This document shows, piece after piece, positions 18,472 through 27,913 of a DNA stretch of 64,000 nucleotides. Location: assembly GCA_015075105.1 (NCBI GenBank), contig JABTUZ010000001.1:124001-188000 (forward strand), read 5' to 3'. The stretch comes from Leptospiraceae bacterium. GTDB taxonomy: Bacteria; Spirochaetota; Leptospiria; Leptospirales; Leptospiraceae. The notes under the pieces are model-generated. The model saw only the letters and a program-made list of their open reading frames with translations. It was not told where the DNA came from and ran no database searches. How positions within the stretch are numbered: position 1 is the stretch's first letter; each line of letters begins with the position of its first letter. Both the position numbers and the translations under genes were made by a program.

Positions 18472-20088
18472 ATGAGCGAAAATTCAATCCATATATTCAA
18501 GCCAAGACAGGAAATTCAGGAAAAGTTTTCAATTCCTGCAATCAAACAAAATGAATACCTTTGCGATGGGGAATTAAAAACTTGGAACGGGGAAGTATCC
18601 AAGGTGTACTCTCCTATCTGCTTCCCTGATAAAGACAATTTTAAAGAAGAGCCTATCGGCTACTATCCTTTATTAAGAGAAAAAGAAATTCTAGAAATCC
18701 TAAACAGCTCAGTGAATGCCTACTCTAACGGAAATGGAATTTGGCCTACAATGTCTGTGGAAGAAAGAATCCGATGCACAAAGAATTTTTCTGAAAAAAT
18801 GAAACTACAAAAAAAAGAAGTAGTAAACCTGCTAATGTGGGAAATAGGGAAAAATTTATCCGACTCCGAAAAAGAATTTGATCGAACTGTAGAATATATA
18901 AACGACACAATAGAATCTTTGAAAGAGTTGGACAGGGCTTCTTCTAAATTTGTGCACGAACAAGGAATATTTGCACAAATCCGACGCTCTCCCTTTGGTG
19001 TAGTGCTTTGCATGGGACCCTACAATTATCCTTTAAACGAAACCTTTGCAACCCTCATCCCTGCCTTGATCATGGGAAACACTGTGATACTAAAACCTGC
19101 AAAATACGGAATCTTACTTCTTCGTCCTCTTTTGGAGGCGTTTAGAGATTCCTTCCCCAAAGGAGTGATCAATACTATTTATGGAGACGGAAAACTAATT
19201 GTTCCGCCACTCATGTTATCAGGCAAAATTGACGTACTCGCATTTATTGGATCTGCAACCGTGGCTAACTCTATTGAAAAACTGCACCCAAAGCCAAATC
19301 GTTTGAAAACAGTTTTTGGTTTAGGTGCAAAAAACCCCGCCATTATTTTAGAAGATGCGGATATCGATCTTACTGTAAAAGAGTGCGTTAGTGGAACGCT
19401 TGCTTTCAATGGTCAAAGATGTACTGCACTAAAAATTTTATTTGTTCATAAAAAGATTGCAGATGAATTTTTAAAAAAATTTGTAGATGCCGTGAATTCT
19501 TTAAAATTAGGACTCCCTTGGGATGAAGGTGCGATGATCACTCCGTTACCCGAAATAAACAAGTGCGAATCTATGGATGGCTACGTTAAAGACGCAACGG
19601 AAAAAGGTGCAAAAATTTTAAACAAAAATGGTGGAGATTTTCTAAAAACAATTTTTCGTCCGGCAGTGCTTTTTCCCGTGACTGAAGATATGACAATCTA
19701 CCACAAAGAACAATTCGGTCCTGTTGTGCCAATAGTACCTTTTGACGATATATCTATTCCTATTCGTTATATAGAAGAGTCTAATGTTGGTCAACAAGCG
19801 AGCGTATTTGGAAAAGACTACGAAGTTATTTCAAAGCTAATCGACCCGCTTGTGAACCAAGTCAGTAGAGTAAATATAAACAGTCAATGCCAAAGAGGAC
19901 CGGATAGTTTTCCTTTCACAGGCAGAAAAGACTCGGCAGATGGAACACTTTCCGTAAGCGATGCTTTAAGAGTGTTTTCCATTCGTACCCTCGTTGCTGC
20001 AAAAGACAGCGACTTGAATAAAGAAATTTTCAGTAAGATTATAAAGAGTAGAAAATCAAAATTTCTCTCTACCGACTTTATTTTTTAA
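18472..20088 (+). CDS. Aldehyde dehydrogenase, GapN-like (NADP-dependent GAPDH type)
   Basis: The protein has 538 residues and covers the whole aldehyde dehydrogenase fold. Landmarks are GVVLCMGPYNYPLNE, GNTVILKPAKYGILL, AFIGSATVANSIEK, the catalytic Cys in FNGQRCTALK, and EQFGPVVPIVPF. The C-terminal QRGPDSFPFTGRKDSADGTL is typical of non-phosphorylating glyceraldehyde-3-phosphate dehydrogenases, which make 3-phosphoglycerate plus NADPH. The usual base Glu in the ELGGK motif is absent: here it reads FGLGAKNP. My substrate assignment is therefore moderate. The start has AGGGGAAAAAG upstream. It converges with the TPP-enzyme gene at 20089. Confidence 0.78.
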   Translation: MSENSIHIFKPRQEIQEKFSIPAIKQNEYLCDGELKTWNGEVSKVYSPICFPDKDNFKEEPIGYYPLLREKEILEILNSSVNAYSNGNGIWPTMSVEERIRCTKNFSEKMKLQKKEVVNLLMWEIGKNLSDSEKEFDRTVEYINDTIESLKELDRASSKFVHEQGIFAQIRRSPFGVVLCMGPYNYPLNETFATLIPALIMGNTVILKPAKYGILLLRPLLEAFRDSFPKGVINTIYGDGKLIVPPLMLSGKIDVLAFIGSATVANSIEKLHPKPNRLKTVFGLGAKNPAIILEDADIDLTVKECVSGTLAFNGQRCTALKILFVHKKIADEFLKKFVDAVNSLKLGLPWDEGAMITPLPEINKCESMDGYVKDATEKGAKILNKNGGDFLKTIFRPAVLFPVTEDMTIYHKEQFGPVVPIVPFDDISIPIRYIEESNVGQQASVFGKDYEVISKLIDPLVNQVSRVNINSQCQRGPDSFPFTGRKDSADGTLSVSDALRVFSIRTLVAAKDSDLNKEIFSKIIKSRKSKFLSTDFIF

Positions 20089-21822
20089 TTAACCTGTAAT
20101 TTTTCTGGAAAGTGCCCTTCCTATGAATCGGAACTTTTCTCCAAGTGGAAATCTGCTTAAATTGGCTTTGACTACTCCTTTCGTAAATCTTGTTCTTTTG
20201 GAGTAGTCAATTTTTACGTCCACAATTACAGGTTGGCCTTTTTTAGAAATCTCAAAAGCCTTTTGAAGTATTTCAGAAATTTCTTCGTTGTTTTTCATTT
20301 CTAAGTAGCTGGCTCCTGTACCGATTGCAAAGCCTTCTAAATTCAGTTTTCCGAGAACGCTGCAAGTTTTTCTATTGTAGGGAATTTCCTGTCCTTGAGA
20401 AATTTGAGAAAGCTCTCCGTCATAAAATACGAATATAACTACACCAAGATTTAGGGTTGTGGCAGTGAGTAACTCTGCACCTGTCATCAGAAAAGCCCCG
20501 TCTCCGACTATACCCACGACATTCTTTTTGGGGTGGGCTAATTTTGCTCCAATACTTGCAGGTACACAATACCCCATAGAGTTGAAGTCTGAAGGAGTTA
20601 AAAAAGTTTTTGTTTCATGGATAGGCAAAAGCTCTGCGGTTAGAAAAGTATGGTTGCCGTCATCTACAACAACAATATCATCATCAGAAATATTTTTTCT
20701 TAGCTCTTTAAAAAATAGGTATGGATTCACTGTATTTTTCTTAGAGTGTTTTTCCCATTCTTTTCTGTAAGATTCTTTTTCTTTTCTAATAATTTCCTTT
20801 ATATCAATTTTTTTATGTGTAGGTCTTTCTCCTTTTTTTAATTCAATTAAAACTTTTTGTAAAACTTCAAGTGAGTCTCCCTCGATAGAAACTACAGTCT
20901 TATAATTTTTATCAAATATATCTGGATCGATATCTACGTGGATTAAATTTTTTGGAACTTTCATTCCAAAGCTACCTGTGGGGATCTCGGAAAATCTTGC
21001 ACCTATAGCAAATAACGCATCACAATTCTGAAAAGCTTTTTCACCGGCAGGTACAGAATAGACTCCAAAGCCCATACCTGTGTGGAGAGGGTGATTTGCC
21101 GGAAATACACTTAATCCTTGTAAGGTCGTTGCCACAGGGGCGTTTAAAAATTCAGCAATCTCGATGAGGGTATTTTTCGCATTTCTCGCACCCCAACCTA
21201 CAAAAATCCCAGGGCTTTTGGATTTACGAAGGATTTCAACTGCTTTCAAAATTTTCTTTTCGCTTAATTCTTTTTTCTTTACTATAGGTTGAAATTTAGG
21301 TAAGCTCTTTACAGTTCCACCAAATAATTGCAAGTTTACGGGAATTTCCACAAACACCGGGCCAGGAAATCCATCGTTTGCAATTTTAAACGCTTCATAA
21401 ATTGTAGGAATAACGTCTGAGTGCTTTTCTACAAGAAATGATTTTTTTGTAATTCCGGAAAGTATTTTGTGTTGGTCTATTTGATGGAGTTGAAAAAATT
21501 TTCCTGAGTCTCTGCGAATTCCTCCTGAAATAATGAGCATGGGAATCCCGTCTAAATATGCCTCACCTATTCCGCTTAACGCATGTGTCATTCCGGCTGC
21601 AGGTACAATGACCAAAGTTCCAATAGAATCGGTGGTTCTACTGATCGCATCAGCCATAAAAGCTCCACCACATTCATGGGTTACAAGTATAGGTGTAATT
21701 TTTTTAGACTTATTCAATTCGTCATAAATTTCCGTGTTATGCACTCCCGGAATCCCAAAAGTAAATTTGACTCCTATTTCTTCTAAAGCGTGGACTAAAA
21801 GCTCTGCACCTGTTTTTTTCAT
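20089..21822 (-). CDS. Thiamine-pyrophosphate enzyme, acetolactate synthase-like
   Basis: About 577 residues. I start it at ATG 21822, where GGAG sits six bases upstream; longer frames run into the previous gene. It has the three-domain layout of the acetolactate synthase/pyruvate decarboxylase family. The N-terminal part holds FGIPGVHNTEIYD and the catalytic Glu in THECGGAFMADA. A central domain follows. The C-terminal ThDP-binding motif runs from GDGAFLMTGAELLTA to FYDGELSQ, with Asp where many members have a second Asn. The substrate is unclear: acetolactate synthase usually travels with ilvN or ilvC, which are absent here. It follows the FAD dehydrogenase by 17 bases, suggesting a two-gene operon. 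Confidence 0.8.
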   Translation of the reverse strand: MKKTGAELLVHALEEIGVKFTFGIPGVHNTEIYDELNKSKKITPILVTHECGGAFMADAISRTTDSIGTLVIVPAAGMTHALSGIGEAYLDGIPMLIISGGIRRDSGKFFQLHQIDQHKILSGITKKSFLVEKHSDVIPTIYEAFKIANDGFPGPVFVEIPVNLQLFGGTVKSLPKFQPIVKKKELSEKKILKAVEILRKSKSPGIFVGWGARNAKNTLIEIAEFLNAPVATTLQGLSVFPANHPLHTGMGFGVYSVPAGEKAFQNCDALFAIGARFSEIPTGSFGMKVPKNLIHVDIDPDIFDKNYKTVVSIEGDSLEVLQKVLIELKKGERPTHKKIDIKEIIRKEKESYRKEWEKHSKKNTVNPYLFFKELRKNISDDDIVVVDDGNHTFLTAELLPIHETKTFLTPSDFNSMGYCVPASIGAKLAHPKKNVVGIVGDGAFLMTGAELLTATTLNLGVVIFVFYDGELSQISQGQEIPYNRKTCSVLGKLNLEGFAIGTGASYLEMKNNEEISEILQKAFEISKKGQPVIVDVKIDYSKRTRFTKGVVKANLSRFPLGEKFRFIGRALSRKITG

Positions 21823-21839
21823 AGCCATCTCCTGTTTTA

Positions 21840-23465
21840 TTATATCTTTTTCCCTAATATGGAACGAACTGCGGCTCTTGCGCTCACTGCACACCCACCC
21901 AAGAATGTGCCTTCCAAGGCACCCTCACCGTGAAGTCCTCCACCACCGAATCCGGCAGTTTCGCCTATCGCATAAAGTCCTTCGATTGGTTTTCCACTAT
22001 TATTCAAAACCCTGCTCTCTAAATCTGTTTGAATTCCACCTAGACTTTTTCTGGTTAGAATAAATTCTCTAATTGCAATAAGAGGCATCGCATCTTTATC
22101 CAAAATTTTTTGAGGGCTGCAAGTCCTAGCCTTGTCTCCACCATAATTTCTAAGTTGAGATAGTCTTCTTAGCTGGTCGTCGTTGTGAAATTTTTCTCCT
22201 CTCTCGATCATTGAATCCCAATCTTGAATTTCTTTTTCTACTAAGTTCAATTTTACTAAACTATCACCGTTTAGCTTATTCATTTTTTCGACCAATTCCG
22301 AAACTGTACCGGCTACTACAAAATCTTCACAAGCATTGGTTAAATCCTCTACCAATTTTTTATTCCCAAACTTCACTTGTTTTAAAAATGCGAAAATCTT
22401 TTTATCTCGAATAGCTTCGTTGTATTCAGATCCTGAAACAGCAAGCTCTTTGACTGCAATTTTCCAATTTAGAATCTGCCATGAATACTTTTTCTTTTGT
22501 TTGCAAATTTCTTCTACTAAAAACTTAGTATCGAACCCTGTAACCAAAGGTATGGGACCAATTCTTTTCCCTTCAAAGTTTAGCCAAAGAGCTGACTTAG
22601 GGGGAACAAGGCTTAGACCGTGAAGCTCTTTATCCCCAATAGGGTGATGAACACCCGCAGCGTAATTCCACATCTTCTCCAAATGAGTAAGTCTTGCTCC
22701 AAGTTTTCCTGACATATCGTGCATGTCGCCTAACGCATATTTGTGAGAGCCGTTTAAAAGAACTTCCGGTGGAGTACCAAGTGACTTATCCCAATTCTTT
22801 CTTACTCTTATTAAATCCCCCGCTATCCCACCTGATGCGAGCATAGTTTTTTCTGCACGAACTTCAATTGTTCTTCCACTGCCTTCTTCTCTTGCAATGC
22901 AGCCTGCAACTATTTTCTTTTCGGTTAAAATTTGAGTTACTCTATGTTCAAAAATGCAATTCAGATTTGAAACATTTTTATGGTTGTAAAGGTGAGTCAC
23001 TAAAGAGTCAATTAGTCCTTTCCCTGTCCCCCACACCATGTGAAACCTCGGTACACTATTTCCAGGCTTAAACATTCCTCTCTCAACCCAGTGGACTACT
23101 GGAAAAAATCCGACTTTTCTTTTAGTGAAGAATTTATAAATATCTTCTTGAGATTGATTTACATACAACTCTGCCCATTTTTTCGGGAGGTCATAATCTT
23201 TGGTATTTCCAAAGTTTGCACAAGAATTCCAATCCGATAAAGCGAGTTCAATACTGTCTTTAATTCCGAGTCTTCTTTGATTCGGAGTATTCACCATGAA
23301 CACCCCTCCAAAGGAAAGTTTTGCAAGCCCTCCAAAGTTTTCTTTTTTATCCCTGTCTATTAAGATTACTTTTTTTTCGTTGTCTAACAAATCTAAGGCT
23401 GCAACTATTCCGGCTAACCCACCACCTACAATCACTACGTCTGCTTGCATTTTTTCTTGAGCCAC
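21840..23465 (-). CDS. FAD-dependent dehydrogenase (fumarate reductase/ketosteroid dehydrogenase-like)
   Basis: The protein has 541 residues. The N-terminal dinucleotide-binding motif VVIVGGGLAGIVAALDLL with the acidic end of strand 2 (VILIDRDK) binds FAD. The C-terminal block GLYAIGETAGFGGGGLHGEG with GTFLGGCAVSARAA is the second FAD contact of the succinate dehydrogenase/fumarate reductase flavoprotein family. LARKSLGGIQTD-type sequence is also typical. The closest type appears to be the soluble FAD-binding dehydrogenases annotated near ketosteroid dehydrogenases. The substrate is unknown. It is divergent from clpS and heads a pair with the TPP enzyme. Confidence 0.85.
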   Translation of the reverse strand: MAQEKMQADVVIVGGGLAGIVAALDLLDNEKKVILIDRDKKENFGGLAKLSFGGVFMVNTPNQRRLGIKDSIELALSDWNSCANFGNTKDYDLPKKWAELYVNQSQEDIYKFFTKRKVGFFPVVHWVERGMFKPGNSVPRFHMVWGTGKGLIDSLVTHLYNHKNVSNLNCIFEHRVTQILTEKKIVAGCIAREEGSGRTIEVRAEKTMLASGGIAGDLIRVRKNWDKSLGTPPEVLLNGSHKYALGDMHDMSGKLGARLTHLEKMWNYAAGVHHPIGDKELHGLSLVPPKSALWLNFEGKRIGPIPLVTGFDTKFLVEEICKQKKKYSWQILNWKIAVKELAVSGSEYNEAIRDKKIFAFLKQVKFGNKKLVEDLTNACEDFVVAGTVSELVEKMNKLNGDSLVKLNLVEKEIQDWDSMIERGEKFHNDDQLRRLSQLRNYGGDKARTCSPQKILDKDAMPLIAIREFILTRKSLGGIQTDLESRVLNNSGKPIEGLYAIGETAGFGGGGLHGEGALEGTFLGGCAVSARAAVRSILGKKI

Positions 23466-23613
23466 TATAATCTCCGTTTTGCAAAATATAAAAAAATTCT
23501 ATTTTAATAACTTCTATGTCAATTAGATTTTATTCAATATGCCCTGAAAATTTTTAATGGTATAGAATTTTCATTGACATTGTATATAGTTTACCAAAAA
23601 GATCAGGGAAAAC

Positions 23614-23895
23614 ATGGCTCCGATTACAGAAGAAATTACAGAATCTCAAATCAAATACAGTACAGACGATATTTACGGAAATAAAGTAATCCTTTATAAC
23701 GATGAATTCAACAGCTTCGATCACGTGGAAGATTGCCTTATAAAAATCTGTTTTAAAAATAAAAGAGAAGCAAAAAAAATTGCCATGGAAGCCCACACAA
23801 AAGGAAAAGCTATTTGTTATAAGGGAAGTCTCGAAGAGTGCGAAACTGTTGCAGAAAAAATGGGAAAAGAAAAACTCACTGTGTCACTGGAGTAG
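23614..23895 (+). CDS. clpS: ATP-dependent Clp protease adaptor ClpS
   Basis: The protein has 93 residues, the usual size. ClpS delivers N-degron substrates to ClpA. The family core is visible: VILYNDEFNSFDHVEDCLIK (the N-end-rule pocket NDxxxxxxHV, here NDEFNSFDHV), then A.KIAMEAHTKGKAICYKG with the conserved HxxGKA and ETVAEKM. The last 20 bases overlap, tail to tail, the PrsW-like gene. No clpA is in the window. Confidence 0.95.
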   Translation: MAPITEEITESQIKYSTDDIYGNKVILYNDEFNSFDHVEDCLIKICFKNKREAKKIAMEAHTKGKAICYKGSLEECETVAEKMGKEKLTVSLE

Positions 23896-24598
23896 TTTCA
23901 TATACGAACTTCCTCATATCCTTCACTACCCAAACCCAAATCCCTACAAATAGAGCGGTTGCAAGCCAACTCCCAAACTTAGAAGAAGGTAAAAGAAAAA
24001 AGTCAACAACTCCGTGTTGAAATACTGCCAGAAAAAAACCGTAAGCTATGGTTAAAATTTTTTCTTTCCACGATTTGTTGTTGCTCTTTAACAAAAATAG
24101 AGAAAAACAAAGATTGATTAGTAGATGAATATTCGACGAGTGGATTGTTCTACCGATAAAAATTTCAAATCTAAAATTTACGGTTTGTTTACTGATATAA
24201 GTATAATTTTCGATTAGAGAAAACCCGAGTGCAACAAACCCTGAAATCAGTACCGAATTTTTATGAAACTCTCTTTTTTTAAAATTATACCCAAATACTA
24301 AAATGATTAATAGAATAAATAGAATTTTAAAAGTCTCTTCCATCATCCCGGCTTGGATAAATGCGATATGCGCAGTCTGAGACAATAGGCTCACTTTTTT
24401 TACTTTCTTTTCTACTTCGGGCCAGAGAATAGGATGCAAAAATAAAACTACCTGTGTGGATAAAAATCCGAATACAATTGATACTGTGGCTAAAAAAAAT
24501 TTTCGTAACCATTTTTCAGGGTGCAGCATAAATAAAGCCAAACCCCAAGGAAGTATAGAAATAACCGAATAGACAAAAGGATTTATTTTTTCCCACAT
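23876..24598 (-). CDS. PrsW-like intramembrane metalloprotease
   Basis: The protein has 240 residues and about seven membrane helices. The PrsW/CPBP-like catalytic motifs are in order: the Glu pair in GMMEETFK, GFVALGFSLIENYTY, RTIHSSNIHLL, and FQHGVVDFFLL. Members use metal-binding Glu and His residues to cleave membrane proteins such as anti-sigma factors; the target here is unknown. It lies one base after the TonB-like gene on the same strand, so they form an operon. Confidence 0.8.
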   Translation of the reverse strand: MWEKINPFVYSVISILPWGLALFMLHPEKWLRKFFLATVSIVFGFLSTQVVLFLHPILWPEVEKKVKKVSLLSQTAHIAFIQAGMMEETFKILFILLIILVFGYNFKKREFHKNSVLISGFVALGFSLIENYTYISKQTVNFRFEIFIGRTIHSSNIHLLINLCFSLFLLKSNNKSWKEKILTIAYGFFLAVFQHGVVDFFLLPSSKFGSWLATALFVGIWVWVVKDMRKFVYETTPVTQ

Positions 24599-24599
24599 A

Positions 24600-26306
24600 C
24601 TAAAGCTCTTCCATATAACGTCCGTCGAACATCAAGACCATTTCTTTTTGCAATTGTGTAGGCATTGCTTCAGGATCAATAGCTCCATTCCAAAATAATT
24701 CTGTAACCCGAATATCTCCCTTTACGCCTGGAGGGGGCATAACAGGAGCCATACTTTCTATTAGTTCCAAGGTCATTCGATCTTGCTCAGGGTAGTCGGA
24801 AGATTCGACGAGCTCTATATCTGTAATATCTCCATCTTGAGTAATTGTATAGGCTACTACAGAGGAGTACGGTTTTGGTGCTCTTCTCCAATAGTCCATA
24901 AAATTTTCAGGCCCTCTCATTTTTGCAGAAATATAATTCGAGTAAGTCTTTGGAAGTTTTTTTCCTTTGATTCGTTTTACATAACCTTTGATCTTGCCGT
25001 AGTCGGCAGGTTTCTCGTCTGATATTTTTTCTCCTTCTTTTTTGTTTGCAGTGTCTGTGCCGGACACTACCCCACCATTCAAATCTTTTACTTCATCGGG
25101 TATATTCGGATCTATAAAATAAAATTCCAATTTTTCCGGTTGGTAATGCGTTTTTGAATTGTCGCCCTGCTTTTTACCGCTACTTCTTTGTAAGGTTACC
25201 GGAATTAAAAAAACTAGTGAAACTAAAATCAAATGGAGTAAAATACTCAAGTGAAGATTATTGGAAAACCCGCTCTCTAAACCCCTCTCATTTAAAACTT
25301 CTATATCTTGTTTTAAAGAATTCTTTAAAAGATAGCGACTAAAGGCGTACACTGCAACCAAAAAACCTCCTAAAAAAAGTGGGATGTAAAAATTGCCAAC
25401 GTATTGAAAAATTTCTTTGTCAGGGATACCGGGTTTTAGTCCGAGAGAAGTCATATACCTTAAAGAAAAAATCGGGTCGAGAAAAAAGAAAAAACTTACA
25501 GTAAAAAATAATAATGCAAGTAAAAATACAAACATAAGTGGAAAACCTTTCCAATATCGCTGTAAAAAAATTTGCCCCCAACCGGGTAAAACGTATTCTC
25601 TAAATTTGGCAAACCTTGCTTTTTTAAAAAAATATTCTCCACTGATTTCTTTTGAAGGAAGGTTGTATCTTTGCTGAACTGTGTAGGAACAAAAGATTTT
25701 TCTAAATACTAAAAAGATATTCTTTTCCCCAAGAAATCCAGAAATTGCAAATACCAGTGTAAAGAAATACAGTAAACTATCTCGAATTACTCCTACAGGG
25801 TTTCTGGAAATTTGGTAGGGGTCCAACTTACTGATTAAAATTTCTGTAAGTGATACAGAAGCTACGAAAATCAATAAAATATAAAACCAATTCGTCAATC
25901 TATGAGATCTTTTATATAAAAATCGCCCCTGTAAGTTCATTTTTCTCATTCTTTTAGAGCTGTGATTTTTTTGTAATATAAGAACCAGAAATCCTATCGA
26001 AGAATATAAAAACTTAAAATAGTGAAAACTATTTCCTGTTACGAGTTTGGTTAAAAAAATTTCAATACCTTCGCTGTAGTAAAATAAAATTTCTAACGGA
26101 TAAGTAACCCCATACACTAAAACTTGAAGAGCCAAAGCCTGAAATGCAGATATTTTGATTTTTCTATTTTTCGGGTACAATATCAAAGCACCCATCGGGA
26201 AAAAAACTCCAAGACCCACAAAAGGACTAACCCAACACAATAGGCTCGCTCCAAGCTCTATACCTCTATTTGTCGATCTTGCAATAAATGAACTTTTTTC
26301 TTCCAT
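24600..26306 (-). CDS. Polytopic membrane protein with C-terminal TonB domain
   Basis: About 568 residues from ATG 26306; a TTG four codons earlier is possible. The N-terminus has a DUF4870-like segment (CWVSPFVGLGVFFPMGALIL, SAFQALALQVLVYG). Several more helices follow, including a stretch like small membrane biogenesis proteins (LPGWGQIFLQRYWKGFPLMF). After a last helix near residue 370 there is a periplasmic linker, then a TonB C-terminal domain: VVAYTITQDGDITDIELVES, DRMTLELIESMAPVMPPPG. TonB domains contact TonB-dependent receptors and pass on inner-membrane energy. A TonB with this many extra helices is atypical. No exbB or exbD is nearby. Confidence 0.75.
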   Translation of the reverse strand: MEEKSSFIARSTNRGIELGASLLCWVSPFVGLGVFFPMGALILYPKNRKIKISAFQALALQVLVYGVTYPLEILFYYSEGIEIFLTKLVTGNSFHYFKFLYSSIGFLVLILQKNHSSKRMRKMNLQGRFLYKRSHRLTNWFYILLIFVASVSLTEILISKLDPYQISRNPVGVIRDSLLYFFTLVFAISGFLGEKNIFLVFRKIFCSYTVQQRYNLPSKEISGEYFFKKARFAKFREYVLPGWGQIFLQRYWKGFPLMFVFLLALLFFTVSFFFFLDPIFSLRYMTSLGLKPGIPDKEIFQYVGNFYIPLFLGGFLVAVYAFSRYLLKNSLKQDIEVLNERGLESGFSNNLHLSILLHLILVSLVFLIPVTLQRSSGKKQGDNSKTHYQPEKLEFYFIDPNIPDEVKDLNGGVVSGTDTANKKEGEKISDEKPADYGKIKGYVKRIKGKKLPKTYSNYISAKMRGPENFMDYWRRAPKPYSSVVAYTITQDGDITDIELVESSDYPEQDRMTLELIESMAPVMPPPGVKGDIRVTELFWNGAIDPEAMPTQLQKEMVLMFDGRYMEEL

Positions 26307-26397
26307 ACAACTACTCAATTTGACTATTTTTTATCCCCCGTATTCTTTCACAAAAGAAAAAACTTTATTGTTTTACTATGTTTAAAAATTTGGATTA

Positions 26398-27789
26398 ATG
26401 GCAAAAGAAAAAGAAGAATCAGGTTTAAAGCAAATTGTTGCTCTTTCTAAAAGAAGAGGACTCATTTTCCCGGGATCCGAGATCTACGGCGGGCTTTCCA
26501 ATACTTTTGATTATGGCCCTTATGGAATCGAGATTTTATCCAATTTAAAAAAGCTCTGGTGGGAGTATTTTGTTCATAGAAGAGAGGATATAGTCGGGTT
26601 AGATTCTTCCATTTTGCTAAACCCTACAGTGTGGGAAGCCTCCGGGCACTTGAGTAATTTTAGTGACCCTCTTATGGACTGCAAGTCCTGTAAATCTAGA
26701 ATTCGAGTGGACCACTTCATAGAAGAAAAAAAAGGCGAAGGATTTGCATCCGGGAAAAGTTTAGACGATCTTACAAAAATTATTTCTGAAGAGGGCTATA
26801 CCTGCCCGACTTGTGGATCAAAGGGAAGTTTTACAGAAGCCAGAAATTTTAACTTGATGTTTAAAACTTCACACGGTGCATCCGAGGGAGAGTCACAAGA
26901 TATTTATCTTAGACCGGAGACTGCTCAAGGAATATTTCTAAATTTTAAAAATATATACACTACTTGCAGAAAAAAAATTCCGTTCGGTATAGCACAAATC
27001 GGTAAATCTTTTAGAAATGAAATCATGGCACGACAGTTTATTTTTAGAACTAGAGAATTCGAACAGATGGAAATGGAATACTTCTGTGAGCCGGGAACTC
27101 AAAAAGAATGGTTCGATTTTTGGATAAAATATTGTATGAATTGGCTTACGAATATAGTCGGACTAAAAAAAGAAAATTTAAGACTAAGAGAGCACGAAAA
27201 AGAAGAGCTTTCTTTTTATAGCGATTCTACCACAGACATAGAATACAAATTTCCTTTTGGTTGGGGAGAGTTATGGGGAGTCGCATCTCGAACCGATTAC
27301 GATCTAAAACAACACGAAAAATTTTCTGGTGAAGATTTAAAATACCACGATCAACAAAATAATAAAAAATACATTCCTTATGTAGTAGAGCCTGCGCTCG
27401 GACTAAACAGACTCTTACTTGCAGTTTTATCTGACTCTTACGAAGAAGAAAAATTAGAAGATGGAGAAACAAGAACTGTACTAAAACTATCCCCAAAAAC
27501 TGCCCCTATTAAAATCGCAGTATTTCCACTTATGAAAAAAGATGGCTTAGACTCTAAAGCAAAAGAAATCTTTGAAGACTTAAAGACCCACTGGTACACC
27601 GAGTACGACGATAGCGCTGCAATAGGTAAAAGATACAGAAGACAAGACGAGATAGGGACTCCTTATTGTGTAACAATAGACTACGACACACTAAAAGACG
27701 AGACTGTTACAATACGAGAAAGAGACTCTATGAGTCAAAATAGGCTATCCATCTCAAAATTAAAAACCTACTTTCTAGAAAAATTATAA
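26398..27789 (+). CDS. glyS: Glycine--tRNA ligase, dimeric type
   Basis: The protein has 463 residues, matching the single-chain alpha2 glycyl-tRNA synthetase. Motifs: GLIFPGSEIYGGLSNTFDYG at the N-terminus, a Cys pair CKSC with CPTC at about residues 98-143, the class II motif 2 region SFRNEIMARQFIFRTREFEQ, and motif 3 EPALGLNRLLLAVL. The C-terminal anticodon-binding domain holds KIAVFPLMKKDG and GKRYRRQDEIGTPYC. It is divergent from the TonB-like gene. Confidence 0.95.
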   Translation: MAKEKEESGLKQIVALSKRRGLIFPGSEIYGGLSNTFDYGPYGIEILSNLKKLWWEYFVHRREDIVGLDSSILLNPTVWEASGHLSNFSDPLMDCKSCKSRIRVDHFIEEKKGEGFASGKSLDDLTKIISEEGYTCPTCGSKGSFTEARNFNLMFKTSHGASEGESQDIYLRPETAQGIFLNFKNIYTTCRKKIPFGIAQIGKSFRNEIMARQFIFRTREFEQMEMEYFCEPGTQKEWFDFWIKYCMNWLTNIVGLKKENLRLREHEKEELSFYSDSTTDIEYKFPFGWGELWGVASRTDYDLKQHEKFSGEDLKYHDQQNNKKYIPYVVEPALGLNRLLLAVLSDSYEEEKLEDGETRTVLKLSPKTAPIKIAVFPLMKKDGLDSKAKEIFEDLKTHWYTEYDDSAAIGKRYRRQDEIGTPYCVTIDYDTLKDETVTIRERDSMSQNRLSISKLKTYFLEKL

Positions 27790-27913
27790 AATTTGTATAA
27801 AATTTATTGATTTATTTTTATAGGCAATTTTCTGTATATACATTTATAGATGATGAGTCTATAAAAATGTCTTTCTATAAATGGCGTACCTGCAAAAAGT
27901 CGTTTTTTGGAAT

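Noticed and set aside
18351-18554. Open frame of 67 residues with a hydrophobic start, between coaE and the GapN-like gene
   Set aside because: It overlaps the GapN-like gene in another frame and has no ribosome site; its hydrophobic look comes from T-rich DNA.
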